Assembly (NCBI GenBank): GCA_040756735.1
Contig: JBFLYC010000011.1
Location: 43,835 to 107,834 of the forward strand
DNA: 64,000 nucleotides
Direction: 5' to 3'
DNA from: JBFLYC01 sp040756735
GTDB taxonomy: Bacteria; Bacillota; DSM-16504; Desulfitibacterales; Desulfitibacteraceae
The translations under genes were made by a program, and so were the position numbers. The notes below the pieces were generated by a model, which worked only from the letters and a program-made list of their open reading frames with translations, made no database searches and had not been told where the DNA came from. Shown in pieces: positions 8,798-16,451 of this stretch; position 1 is the stretch's first letter; each line of letters begins with the position of its first letter.

Positions 8798-9523
8798 ATG
8801 AAAATAATCCGTCAACTGCAATGGAAATTTAAGCTCTGGCTTTTAAATATTCTAATCAAATTCAGACTATATCCTGAAGTCCATTATGTTGGGAGCAGTG
8901 AGGCATTACCCCCGCCATTGACTAATGATGAAGAAAAATTCCTGATAGATAGACTTGAAGACGGAGACAGGGCAGTGAAGAGTGTTTTAATCGAACGAAA
9001 TTTAAGGCTTGTTGTATATATAGCGAGGAAATTTGAGAATACCGGCGTCGGGATAGAAGATTTAGTTTCCATTGGTACAATAGGGTTAATAAAGGCAGTG
9101 AATACTTTTGATCCTAAAAAAAAGATTAAACTGGCTACATATGCTTCCCGCTGCATAGAAAATGAAATCTTAATGCATCTTAGAAGAAATAATAAAACTA
9201 AAACTGAAGTATCATTTGATGAACCATTAAATATAGATTGGGATGGCAATGAATTATTATTATCCGATGTATTAGGAACGGATAATGATATTATATATAG
9301 GTCTATTGAAGAGGAAGTAGATAAGAAGTTGCTTTATGCTGCCATGAAAAAACTAAGTCCCAGGGAAAAAAAGATTATGGAGTTTCGTTTTGGCTTAATG
9401 GACGGAGTAGAAAAGACTCAAAAAGAAGTAGCTGACATTTTGGGAATTTCCCAATCGTATATTTCACGACTTGAAAAAAGGATCATAAAAAGATTACGAA
9501 AGGAGTTTCGTAAACTAGAGTAA
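8798..9523 (+). CDS. sigE: RNA polymerase sporulation sigma factor, pro-sigma-E
   Basis: Sigma-E is the first mother-cell-specific sigma factor. The N-terminal 28 or so residues form the amphipathic pro-sequence that SpoIIGA removes (cleavage region around [12 protein letters not shown]). Region 2 contains [18 protein letters not shown] and [13 protein letters not shown]. The strongly conserved [23 protein letters not shown] segment of the sigma-E family is present, and region 4 ends with [13 protein letters not shown]. The length is 241. The gene follows spoIIGA after 18 bases and is closed by a strong terminator. Confidence 0.97.
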   Translation: MKIIRQLQWKFKLWLLNILIKFRLYPEVHYVGSSEALPPPLTNDEEKFLIDRLEDGDRAVKSVLIERNLRLVVYIARKFENTGVGIEDLVSIGTIGLIKAVNTFDPKKKIKLATYASRCIENEILMHLRRNNKTKTEVSFDEPLNIDWDGNELLLSDVLGTDNDIIYRSIEEEVDKKLLYAAMKKLSPREKKIMEFRFGLMDGVEKTQKEVADILGISQSYISRLEKRIIKRLRKEFRKLE

Positions 9524-9554
9524 ACAACCACCTTTGAAAGGTGGTTGTTTTTTT
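9524..9554 (+). terminator. Intrinsic terminator of spoIIGA-sigE
   Basis: An 11-base-pair stem (ACAACCACCTT / AAGGTGGTTGT) with a 3-base loop is followed by a T-run to 9554. It starts right after the sigE stop codon and separates sigE from sigG. Confidence 0.92.
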
Positions 9555-9585
9555 GTATAAAACCCATACTGCATGGCAATAATTT
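9555..9585 (+). promoter_or_regulatory. Sigma-F-type promoter upstream of sigG
   Basis: GTATA (9555-9559) matches the sigma-F -35 consensus GYATA. Exactly 15 bases later GGCAATAATTT (9575-9585) matches every specified position of the sigma-F -10 consensus GGNNANANTNW. In B. subtilis the sigG gene is transcribed by sigma-F in the forespore, so both position and sequence agree. It begins immediately after the sigE terminator. Confidence 0.75.
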
Positions 9586-9629
9586 AAAAAGAATTAACAA
9601 CTTACATCAATTGAAGGAGGTAATACATA

Positions 9630-10421
9630 TTGATCGCTAACAAAGTGGAAATATGCGGTGTAAATACCTCGAAGTTACCTGTACTTACTAATAAAGAGAT
9701 GAGGCATTTATTTAAAGAAGTTCAAAGTGGCAATGATGCAGCAAGAGAGAAAATAATTAATGGGAACCTGAGATTGGTGCTAAGTGTTATTCAACGTTTT
9801 ACAAATAGGGGTGAATACGTTGATGACCTTTTTCAAGTAGGGTGTATTGGACTAATGAAAGCAATTGATAATTTTGATCTCTCTCAAAATGTTAAATTCT
9901 CAACTTATGCTGTACCAATGATTATTGGTGAGATTAGAAGGTATTTAAGGGATAACAATCCCATAAGAGTCAGCAGGTCTTTAAGGGATGTGGCATATAA
10001 AGCGTTGCAGGTTAGAGATGCCTTGGTTAGTAAATACTCAAGGGAGCCTTCCATCAATGAAATTGCTCAAGAGCTAAATATTCCAAGGGAACAGATTATT
10101 TTTGCGTTAGATGCGATTCAAGAGCCAATTTCTTTATTTGAACCTATATACCATGATGGCGGTGACCCAATCTTTGTCATGGATCAAATTGGAGATGAAA
10201 AAAATACAGATAATAGTTGGCTTGAGAAAATTGCTGTGAAAGAAGCGCTAAATAAACTGAATCCCAGAGAAAAACATATTTTGTCTTTAAGGTTCTTTGA
10301 CGGTAAGACACAGATGGAAGTAGCAGAAGAAGTTGGAATATCCCAAGCTCAAGTATCAAGACTTGAAAAGGCAGCTCTGCATCATATGCGAAAATATGTT
10401 CAGGAGCAAAGAGAACTATAA
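9630..10421 (+). CDS. sigG: RNA polymerase sporulation sigma factor sigma-G
   Basis: Sigma-G directs late forespore transcription. The N-terminus NKVEICGVNTSKLPVL is the hallmark of the family. Region 2 (NLRLVLSVIQRF, DLFQVGCIGLMKAIDNFD), region 3 (RVSRSLRDVAYKALQVRD) and the region 4 helix-turn-helix (GISQAQVSRLEKAALHHMR) are complete, giving 263 residues. The start is TTG at 9630, supported by AAGGAGG 9 bases upstream and by the family N-terminus beginning right there. A sigma-F-type promoter lies about 45 bases upstream. Confidence 0.97.
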   Translation: MIANKVEICGVNTSKLPVLTNKEMRHLFKEVQSGNDAAREKIINGNLRLVLSVIQRFTNRGEYVDDLFQVGCIGLMKAIDNFDLSQNVKFSTYAVPMIIGEIRRYLRDNNPIRVSRSLRDVAYKALQVRDALVSKYSREPSINEIAQELNIPREQIIFALDAIQEPISLFEPIYHDGGDPIFVMDQIGDEKNTDNSWLEKIAVKEALNKLNPREKHILSLRFFDGKTQMEVAEEVGISQAQVSRLEKAALHHMRKYVQEQREL

Positions 10422-10443
10422 GATAAATTAGAGGTGTGTTTAA

Positions 10444-11082
10444 ATGAGGAGAAACGTAATATTAATAATGATTCTATTGATGATTTCAGCATTAGGAGTA
10501 TTGCCGGACGAAACCAAGAGCCAGGAGGTAAATCCCTTTGAAAATCTAATCAGATTTCATGTCATAGCTAATAGTGATGACACAGAAGATCAGGATTTAA
10601 AACTAAAGGTTAGGGACTCATTGTTGGACAAAATTAAAGAAGAACTAGAAGATGCTAGAAGTATAAATGAAGCCTACACTTGCTTAGTAAACAAACTAGA
10701 CTGGATAGAAGAAGTGACCAGGGAAGAAGTGGTGAATAATGGTTATGATTATTCTGTAAAGGTATTATTGGGGAATACAAAATATCCTACCCGGACCTAT
10801 GGGAACTATGTTCTGCCTGCTGGGACGTACCTTTCATTAAGAATAATTATTGGAAATGGTGAAGGAGCAAATTGGTGGTGCGTGCTGTTTCCACCCTTAT
10901 GTTTTGTGGACATTACAAATGGGAAACTTACTGTTCCAGATAAAGCAATTCCTGTAATGGAGGAGCAGGTTAAGGATGGTTTACATGAAAAACCTGTAAA
11001 AATAAAGCTGAAGTTATTGGAAATACTTAAAGAAAAGAAAACACTAATAAAAGAAGTTTTTTCAAAAGGGGAAGGTAAATAA
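10444..11082 (+). CDS. spoIIR: Stage II sporulation protein R
   Basis: SpoIIR is the forespore-made, secreted signal that activates SpoIIGA across the septum, and so triggers pro-sigma-E processing in the mother cell. An N-terminal hydrophobic signal segment (about 5-22) is followed by the family core IRFHVIANSDDTEDQDLKLKVRD. Towards the C-terminus is GEGANWWCVLFPPLCFVD with the conserved WWC and PPLC cysteines. The length is 212. The ATG lies 23 bases after sigG, so it can be co-transcribed with sigG; I found no convincing separate sigma-F promoter. Confidence 0.95.
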   Translation: MRRNVILIMILLMISALGVLPDETKSQEVNPFENLIRFHVIANSDDTEDQDLKLKVRDSLLDKIKEELEDARSINEAYTCLVNKLDWIEEVTREEVVNNGYDYSVKVLLGNTKYPTRTYGNYVLPAGTYLSLRIIIGNGEGANWWCVLFPPLCFVDITNGKLTVPDKAIPVMEEQVKDGLHEKPVKIKLKLLEILKEKKTLIKEVFSKGEGK

Positions 11083-11092
11083 CCTTCTTTTT
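11071..11092 (+). terminator. Intrinsic terminator of spoIIR
   Basis: GAAGGT (11071-11076) pairs with ACCTTC (11082-11087) and is followed by TTTTT. The hairpin spans the spoIIR stop codon. Confidence 0.8.
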
Positions 11093-11186
11093 AATTTTGC
11101 ATACATGTTAATTCATTCCAGGCATATACATTAATAAGAAGTACTATAGAGGACGGAGGAACTGCTGCAATATGGGGGTGTAAATA

Positions 11187-11450
11187 TTGATTAAAATTTC
11201 TGACCTTAGAATGAGAGAGGTAATTAATGTAGTTGATGGAAGAAGGATGGGTGAGATAAAAGATATTGAATTGGATTTAGAAAAGGGTAGGGTAAAATCG
11301 ATAATTCTACCTGGTGTTAATCGATTTTTTCGACTTTTTAGTAGGAATGAGGATATAATTGTTCCTTGGGAGAAAATTAAAAAACTAGGTATTGATGTAA
11401 TCCTTGTAGAAGTGCATAATTTCACCGACCCTAAACATGAAGAATTGTAA
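11187..11450 (+). CDS. YlmC/YmxH family PRC-barrel sporulation protein
   Basis: This 87-residue protein belongs to the PRC-barrel YlmC/YmxH family of spore formers. The motif SDLRMREVINVVDGRRMGEIKDIELDL-like stretch at 5-31 and the closing PWEKIKKLGIDVILVE are characteristic. The biochemical role is unknown. The start is TTG at 11187 behind GGGGGTG. B. subtilis has relatives both in the ylm operon and elsewhere; the position just before pgeF fits ylmC. It is not obviously co-transcribed with spoIIR because a terminator intervenes. Confidence 0.85.
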   Translation: MIKISDLRMREVINVVDGRRMGEIKDIELDLEKGRVKSIILPGVNRFFRLFSRNEDIIVPWEKIKKLGIDVILVEVHNFTDPKHEEL

Positions 11451-11453
11451 AAT

Positions 11454-11482
11454 TTGACGTTAGTAATTAGGGATACTATAAT
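11454..11482 (+). promoter_or_regulatory. Sigma-A-type promoter of the ylm operon
   Basis: TTGACG (11454-11459) and TATAAT (11477-11482) are spaced by 17 bases. The expected start is near 11489, directly at the GGGGAGG ribosome site of pgeF, so the leader would be only a few bases long. Confidence 0.8.
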
Positions 11483-11496
11483 TTTTTCAAGGGGAG

Positions 11497-12321
11497 GTGA
11501 GGGCAATTAATAAGTTGGTTGAGGTAAACGGTCTTCAGTATTATAACTTCAAGCCTTTACTGGAGTTTAAAAATCTTGTGCACGCTTTTTCTACACGTAA
11601 AGCAGGGACGAGCATTCCACCTTACGACACTTTGAATTTAGGTCTTCACGTTGGCGATGAAAGAGACAATGTTGTGAAAAATCGTAAAAAGTTTTTTGCT
11701 GCATTGGGTTTTTCTCTGAATGAAGGTGTATCAGTTAACCAAGTGCACGGTAATCATGTAAAAACTGTTGAAGTAACAGATAAGGGCCGGGGAATAATGA
11801 CCATTGAAAACACTTTATGCTCTGCTGATGCTCTAGTTACAAATAAACCAGGTATTCTCTTAACTACCTATTATGCAGATTGTGTATCAGTATTTATTTA
11901 TGATCAAAAAACCAATTCCATTGGGTTAGCTCATGCAGGATGGAAGGGTACTCTTTTAAAAATAGCCAGTGCTACAGTTAAGAAACTTCAGCATGTATAT
12001 CAAACTAATCCTAAAGACTGTATAGCTGTAATAGGCCCATCTATAGGACCTTGTTGTTATGAGGTGGACAATAGGGTGCTTGAGTCTATGAAAAAAGCCT
12101 ATGCAGAATGGCCAGAGTATATGTGGTCTTTCAATGAAAGTATAATTAAATTGAATTTGTGGGAATTAAATAAAATGTCTTTGCAGGAATCAGGGTTAAA
12201 AGAGCAAAACATTTATATAAGCGGTCTGTGTACCCATTGCCTGGACAACCTGTTTTTTTCTCATAGAAGGGACAATGGTAAAACAGGCAGAATGGCCGCA
12301 GTTTTTGGAATTAGAGGGTGA
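11497..12321 (+). CDS. pgeF: PgeF/YfiH (LACC1) family peptidoglycan-editing / purine nucleoside enzyme
   Basis: A member of the family formerly called polyphenol oxidase YfiH, whose members act as purine nucleoside phosphorylase/adenosine deaminase or as peptidoglycan editing factor in the cytoplasm. Metal-site motifs are SVNQVHGNHV (His), TYYADCVSVFIYD (Cys), GLAHAGWKGT (His) and IGPSIGPCCYEV. The start is uncertain: GTG at 11497 overlaps the GGGGAGG ribosome site. ATT at 11506 or TTG at 11515 in the same frame are better spaced or more usual. It equals ylmD in the B. subtilis order. The stop overlaps the ribosome site of the next gene. Confidence 0.92.
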   Translation: MRAINKLVEVNGLQYYNFKPLLEFKNLVHAFSTRKAGTSIPPYDTLNLGLHVGDERDNVVKNRKKFFAALGFSLNEGVSVNQVHGNHVKTVEVTDKGRGIMTIENTLCSADALVTNKPGILLTTYYADCVSVFIYDQKTNSIGLAHAGWKGTLLKIASATVKKLQHVYQTNPKDCIAVIGPSIGPCCYEVDNRVLESMKKAYAEWPEYMWSFNESIIKLNLWELNKMSLQESGLKEQNIYISGLCTHCLDNLFFSHRRDNGKTGRMAAVFGIRG

Positions 12322-12325
12322 AACT

Positions 12326-13267
12326 TTGGATAAAGTTATATATATGCCTATGAAAAAGAAAAGTGGGATAAAAAAAATATGGATTATGCTTATCTTTATC
12401 TTAGGTATTATTTTTTTTCTTATAAGTTGTTGGCTGGTTTCATCTAAAACAGTAAAAACGGTTTTCTTAGAATGGCATTCTATACAAATTGACTTTCCTG
12501 TAGAAATTGTGTTTATCAGGGAAGAAAGAGCGGTTAAAGCTCCCATTAAGGGGTATGTTGTGAGGCAAGATATTAATGACGGGGAGAGAGTAAGGGTTGG
12601 ACAGACAGTAGCAACAATTAATGCAAAAAGTATCGATGGACAGAGTCATCATTTTTCGGTTGTTTCAGAGTGGGCAGGAACTTTAAGCTTTGCTGTTGAT
12701 GGTTTTGAAGAAACTTTCAATGGTAAAGGGATTAGGGATTTCAACTTGGCGGAGATAAAAAAACTCAATTTTGAAAGGAGTAAATCTGAAGGAGAATTAG
12801 TAGAAAAGGGCGAAGCTTTATTTAAGATTATTGATTCCTTCAGAGATGTCAATTTTATAATGTATTTTCCTCATAAACATTTATTAGCAAATGTAATTGA
12901 CCCACAACTTTTATTAGAAGGGCCTCTTTTGATATTTTCAGAGGAGAAACATTATGGGGTTCAAGTTACTGACATTAATTATGCAGGGGAGGATGTTTAC
13001 TGTTTTGGGAAGATTCTGGAAGCGCCTGAAGATTTTTTTAATGTAAGGAAAGGTAAATATATGCTGATGGTAAGAGAATATGAAGGGTATTTAGTTGATA
13101 ATAGTGCGCTAACTATGTTAGATGATGTTCCAGGAGTGTATTATCAGGTAAGCAACAATTATGAATGGACTCCAGTAGAAATAATATACCAGAATTCTAA
13201 TAAAACACTGATTAGATTTGACAAGGAAAAACATCCAGTTGTGATTAACCCGGAGGTTTTTCATTAA
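12326..13267 (+). CDS. HlyD-like membrane-anchored protein of the ylm operon
   Basis: A 313-residue protein with a short basic N-terminus, one transmembrane helix (about 15-38) and an extracytoplasmic remainder. Residues about 65-105 (APIKGYVVRQDINDGERVRVGQTVATI) look like the barrel-sandwich/lipoyl half-motif of HlyD-type adaptor proteins. SEGELVEKGEALFKI later could be the second half. I recognise the type but no specific function; similar proteins occur beside yggS in other clostridia. The TTG at 12326 is chosen because AGAGGG lies 7 bases upstream, within the end of pgeF. No transporter gene is adjacent. Confidence 0.75.
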   Translation: MDKVIYMPMKKKSGIKKIWIMLIFILGIIFFLISCWLVSSKTVKTVFLEWHSIQIDFPVEIVFIREERAVKAPIKGYVVRQDINDGERVRVGQTVATINAKSIDGQSHHFSVVSEWAGTLSFAVDGFEETFNGKGIRDFNLAEIKKLNFERSKSEGELVEKGEALFKIIDSFRDVNFIMYFPHKHLLANVIDPQLLLEGPLLIFSEEKHYGVQVTDINYAGEDVYCFGKILEAPEDFFNVRKGKYMLMVREYEGYLVDNSALTMLDDVPGVYYQVSNNYEWTPVEIIYQNSNKTLIRFDKEKHPVVINPEVFH

Positions 13268-13383
13268 GTTAGGGACATTCAAGGTAGAAAGTGATATGAT
13301 ATAAGAATTCCAGTTAGGTGTATCTACTTGCAAAGCAGGAAAAAGTCTATTTTTGACGAATGAATAAGGTCAGGGGACACACC
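13263..13383. repeat. Degenerate GGGGAC-type repeat ends between the HlyD-like gene and yggS
   Basis: ATTAAGTTAGGGACATTC (13263-13280) matches the left end of the dispersed repeat family. GGGGACACACC (13373-13383) is the complement of its right end but in direct orientation. AGGTGTATCT lies between them. It appears to be a decayed or rearranged copy. The yggS ribosome site follows at once. Confidence 0.5.
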
Positions 13384-13402
13384 AAATAGGAGAGATGGAA
13401 TT

Positions 13403-14089
13403 TTGTCAGGTTTACAAGAAAGATTAGAGGAAATATGGAACAAAATAATAGAAAGTGCTGCTAAATCAGGAAACAACCCGAAAGACATCACACTAGTGGT
13501 TGTAACAAAATCGGTAGGAGTAAATACTATAAAAGAACTAATTGATTTAGGGGTTAAGAATATAGGAGAAAATAGGGTTCAAGATTTCACAAAAAAATAT
13601 GAAGGAGTTTCCAGTAATGTCGCCTGGCATTTTATCGGGCATCTGCAATCTAACAAAGCAAAATATTTAACAGGAAAAGTCCAATTGATTCATTCTCTAG
13701 ACAGGATTTCTTTAGCTCTAGAGCTAGAGCGGCTAGGACAAATGAACAATCAGGCATTCAACTGCTTGGTGCAAGTTAATGTATCTGGAGAAAAGAGCAA
13801 ACATGGCCTTAATCCTAAGGAAGTAGAAAATTTTCTAGTTGATGTTTCAAAAATGAATTATGTTAAAGTAAAAGGCCTAATGACCATGGCACCTCTGGAG
13901 GCTTTACCTGAGGATACGCGTCATGTTTTTCGGAGCCTACGTAAACTTAAAAATGCTTTACAAAAGATTGATATTCCTGAGGTTGACTTGAAATATTTAT
14001 CAATGGGCATGTCTAATGATTATCATATAGCAATTGAAGAAGGTTCCAATATGGTTCGTATAGGTTCAGCCATTTTGCATGGAAAATAG
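13403..14089 (+). CDS. yggS: YggS family PLP homeostasis protein
   Basis: A pyridoxal-phosphate-binding protein of the alanine-racemase N-terminal fold that keeps free PLP and amino-acid pools balanced. The PLP lysine lies in LVVVTKSVGV (Lys36). Family motifs NIGENRVQDF, WHFIGHLQSNKAK, MTMAPL, LSMGMSNDYHIAIEEGSNMVRIGSAI are complete; length 228. The start is TTG at 13403 with AGGAGAG upstream. It matches ylmE and precedes sepF by 9 bases, whose ribosome site overlaps the yggS stop. Confidence 0.95.
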   Translation: MSGLQERLEEIWNKIIESAAKSGNNPKDITLVVVTKSVGVNTIKELIDLGVKNIGENRVQDFTKKYEGVSSNVAWHFIGHLQSNKAKYLTGKVQLIHSLDRISLALELERLGQMNNQAFNCLVQVNVSGEKSKHGLNPKEVENFLVDVSKMNYVKVKGLMTMAPLEALPEDTRHVFRSLRKLKNALQKIDIPEVDLKYLSMGMSNDYHIAIEEGSNMVRIGSAILHGK

Positions 14090-14098
14090 GAGGGTGTC

Positions 14099-14542
14099 AT
14101 GAGAAAATACTGGTATAAACTATTGAATTGGATAGGATTTGAGGTTGAGGAAATTTCTGACCATAAACACAAGGATGTTGTTTTGGAGGATACTCATAAT
14201 ACAGGTAAACCGGGCAATATCATTAGTATCCACCATAACAAACCGATAAAAATTGTCTTGTGTAATCCTACGGAGTATGATCAAGTACAAACTATTGCGG
14301 ATCACCTGCGCAATTCTCGGCCTGTAATAGTAAACATGGAAACCCTGGACAAAAACCTGGCTAAAAGGATTATGGACTTTCTCAGTGGAACTACATATGC
14401 TATCTCAGGTTCTATGCACAAGATCAACCCAAATATTGTTCTAGTTATACCACAAAACTTTACTCTGATAAATAATACTGAGAACAAGGAACATTTATTT
14501 AGAAAGGATTACTTGACACTAAATAAGACAATTGAAAGTTAG
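14099..14542 (+). CDS. sepF: Cell division protein SepF
   Basis: SepF is a membrane-binding partner of FtsZ in Gram-positive bacteria. The N-terminal amphipathic helix (about 1-15, rich in W, Y, L and K) binds membrane, followed by a linker. The folded core follows, with PIKIVLCNPTEYDQVQTIAD, RPVIVNMETLDKNLAKRIMDFLSG and AISGSMHKI. The length of 147 is typical. The gene lies between yggS and yggT, as in the B. subtilis ylm operon (ylmF). An AGGAGGG site ends 3 bases before the ATG. Confidence 0.95.
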   Translation: MRKYWYKLLNWIGFEVEEISDHKHKDVVLEDTHNTGKPGNIISIHHNKPIKIVLCNPTEYDQVQTIADHLRNSRPVIVNMETLDKNLAKRIMDFLSGTTYAISGSMHKINPNIVLVIPQNFTLINNTENKEHLFRKDYLTLNKTIES

Positions 14543-14553
14543 GAGTGAGCCCC

Positions 14554-14805
14554 TTGATTGATGTAGTTAGAATTGCATTTAGTGTTTTAAACATTCTTAT
14601 TATTGCTAGGGTGATCATGTCTTGGATTCCTTTAGGTAATCCAAACAATTCTGTTGTTAGATTTGTCTATGAAATTACCGAGCCTATCTTAGCGCCCATT
14701 AGGAGAATTATTCCAAGGGGATCTCTCCCCATAGATTTTTCTCCGTTAATTGCTATATTATTAATAAATATGATTGAAAGATGGGTGATTAACCTTCTTA
14801 GATAA
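14554..14805 (+). CDS. YggT family membrane protein
   Basis: An 83-residue protein with two hydrophobic helices (about 1-21 and 60-80) separated by the family motif ITEPILAPIRRIIPR. YggT/YlmG proteins have been linked to membrane and division functions, but the mechanism is unclear. I chose TTG at 14554, 8 bases after AGGAG; GTG at 14545 would overlap that site. It is the fourth gene in the pgeF-divIVA series. Confidence 0.9.
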   Translation: MIDVVRIAFSVLNILIIARVIMSWIPLGNPNNSVVRFVYEITEPILAPIRRIIPRGSLPIDFSPLIAILLINMIERWVINLLR

Positions 14806-14860
14806 AAAAAGGGTATTATCCCATGTACATGATACTAATTATTACAATGAATTATGCCAT

Positions 14861-15583
14861 GTGCTTGATAGAGTAGAGTTATGTTTAAAGTCCCATCAAA
14901 AACAGTTGTGTGACTTTTACGACCCTTTTTTCATTAAGCTCACAAGTGACATATTAAGGGGGATAAAAGGCATAGATTTTATAGCATGGGGAGGCTATGA
15001 GCAAGCTGAAAGAAAAAAGATATGTCTAGTTCCTGAGGGTATGGTTATTGAACCAGAAGATTATGAAATAGCACTAGTAAATTTCCAAGGGAGTTTTAGA
15101 TTTTTTAATAATAATCACAGGCATGTTTTAGGTGCATTATTAGCTTCAGGCCTACGCAGGGATAAAATTGGTGATATCTTGGTAACCGACAAAGCTTGTC
15201 AGGTGCTAGTAGATGATACGGTGACTCAATATTTAATTGCCGAAATAGTTTCCATAGGACCTGTAGTTGTTTCTGGCAAAAAAATACCAATTCAAGATTT
15301 GATAGTACCTCCTATTTTTTTTAAGGAGTTTAGAGCTGTTGTTGCTTCCATGCGTTTAGATGCAGTAATCAGCGTCGGTTTTGGACTTTCAAGAAATAAA
15401 TCTTCTGAAGAAATTAGAAAGCAAAAAGTGAAACTTAATTGGCAGGAGATTGCTCAACCGGATTGTTTAATAGAGGAAGGGGATGTAGTTTCACTTAAAG
15501 GCAGAGGAAGACTAAAGGTTTTAAAAATACTTGGTAAAACTAAAAAAGACCGAATATCTCTAGTTTTAGGCATTTATACTTAA
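14861..15583 (+). CDS. YlmH family S4-domain RNA-binding protein
   Basis: A 240-residue RNA-binding protein with an N-terminal YlmH-type domain (FYDPFFIKLTSDILRG to HVLGALLASGLRRDKIGDIL) and a C-terminal S4 domain. In the S4 part, VASMRLDAVISVGFGLSRNKSSEEI precedes the VKLNWQ and EGDVVSLKGRGRLKV elements. YlmH has been linked to rescue of stalled ribosomal complexes in B. subtilis together with RqcH, which is encoded at 28.4-30.1 kb. The start is uncertain: GTG at 14861 has no clear Shine-Dalgarno, and the frame is open upstream without a better start codon. Confidence 0.92.
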   Translation: MLDRVELCLKSHQKQLCDFYDPFFIKLTSDILRGIKGIDFIAWGGYEQAERKKICLVPEGMVIEPEDYEIALVNFQGSFRFFNNNHRHVLGALLASGLRRDKIGDILVTDKACQVLVDDTVTQYLIAEIVSIGPVVVSGKKIPIQDLIVPPIFFKEFRAVVASMRLDAVISVGFGLSRNKSSEEIRKQKVKLNWQEIAQPDCLIEEGDVVSLKGRGRLKVLKILGKTKKDRISLVLGIYT

Positions 15584-15600
15584 ATGGGGGTGGTAATGAA

Positions 15601-16080
15601 ATGGCTCTTACACCTTTGGATATTCAAAATGCTGAATTTAAAGTAAGTTTTAGGGGATACAATCAAGCAGAAGTAGATGGTTTTTTAAACAAGATACTTA
15701 TTGATTTTGAAAAACTTTACAAAGAAAATCAGCAATTAAAGGAAAGCATCAAAAAAATTGAGGAGGAGTTGTCCAAGTATAAAGTCATTGAGGACAATCT
15801 ATCAGCAGCGTTGGTTATTGCTCAAAAGACTTCCCAAGAGTTAAAAGAGACTGCTCATAGGGAAGCTGATGTAATTATTAAAGAGGCAAAGCTTGAAGCT
15901 GCCAAAATCTATGAAGAAACCCAGCAAAAGGTCCATAAAAAAGAAGAAGAGTTGGCAAATCTGCACAACCAGTTTGTTACCTTTAAATTAAAAATGCTGG
16001 CTTTTATTGAAAGTCACTATAAATTATTAAAAGATGAAGTTGATACCCTGCAAAAACAGAAAGAAACTGCCGAATCCTAA
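15601..16080 (+). CDS. divIVA: DivIVA domain cell-division/polarity protein
   Basis: DivIVA recognises negatively curved membrane at septa and poles and recruits division and sporulation factors. The N-terminal lipid-binding domain MALTPLDIQNAEFKVSFRGY with GYNQAEVDGFLNK is followed by heptad-rich coiled coil over almost the whole of residues 30-155. The length of 159 fits. A GGGGGTGG site precedes the ATG. It ends the ylm series; the next gene, ileS, has its own promoter and T-box. Confidence 0.94.
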   Translation: MALTPLDIQNAEFKVSFRGYNQAEVDGFLNKILIDFEKLYKENQQLKESIKKIEEELSKYKVIEDNLSAALVIAQKTSQELKETAHREADVIIKEAKLEAAKIYEETQQKVHKKEEELANLHNQFVTFKLKMLAFIESHYKLLKDEVDTLQKQKETAES

Positions 16081-16103
16081 ATTGTATAAACCTTAAATTC
16101 TAT

Positions 16104-16131
16104 TTGACTATCACTATTGTTATGGTATAAT
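16104..16131 (+). promoter_or_regulatory. Sigma-A-type promoter of the ileS T-box leader
   Basis: TTGACT (16104-16109) and TATAAT (16126-16131) are separated by 16 bases. Transcription would start near 16138, leading into the T-box structure. Confidence 0.8.
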
Positions 16132-16137
16132 TTATTG

Positions 16138-16402
16138 CAAAATAAGGATATACTCTTAATTAAATAAATGCAAGGAACAGGAAAGTAAACAGCCTGACTT
16201 TTATACAGCGATTCTGGAAATGGTGAAAGCCAGGAAAAAGTTGCTGTTGAAAAATCACCTGGAAGCAGGCCCTTTGAAGTATCAGTAGGAGGGTCCGGGA
16301 TGCATACCGTTAAAAATGCTTTTGAGTGGGTATTTAATGGTAAATACCTAATAAGGTGGTACCACGGGATCTCTCGTCCTTAAGGATGAGAGGTTTTTTA
16401 TT
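16138..16402 (+). promoter_or_regulatory. T-box riboswitch (isoleucine) with terminator
   Basis: The conserved T-box sequence AAGGTGGTACCACGG is at 16353-16367. It is followed by a terminator stem (CTCTCGTCCT and its near complement AGGATGAGAG, 16371-16391) and TTTTTTA. Upstream is the long stem I region; the likely specifier codon ATC (Ile) is at 16281-16283 in the context GAAGTATCAGTAGG. Uncharged tRNA-Ile would favour the antiterminator and allow ileS transcription. The boundaries are approximate. Confidence 0.92.
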
Positions 16403-16451
16403 AAGTTGAGGACATTCTTCTATTTTTATTTTAAAGAACGAGGTGTTGAAT

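Noticed and set aside
11099..11140. A sigma-E promoter before the ymxH/ylmC gene (two CATA-type elements)
   Set aside because: CATACATG and CATATACA resemble the sigma-E -10, but no properly spaced -35 element was found for either.
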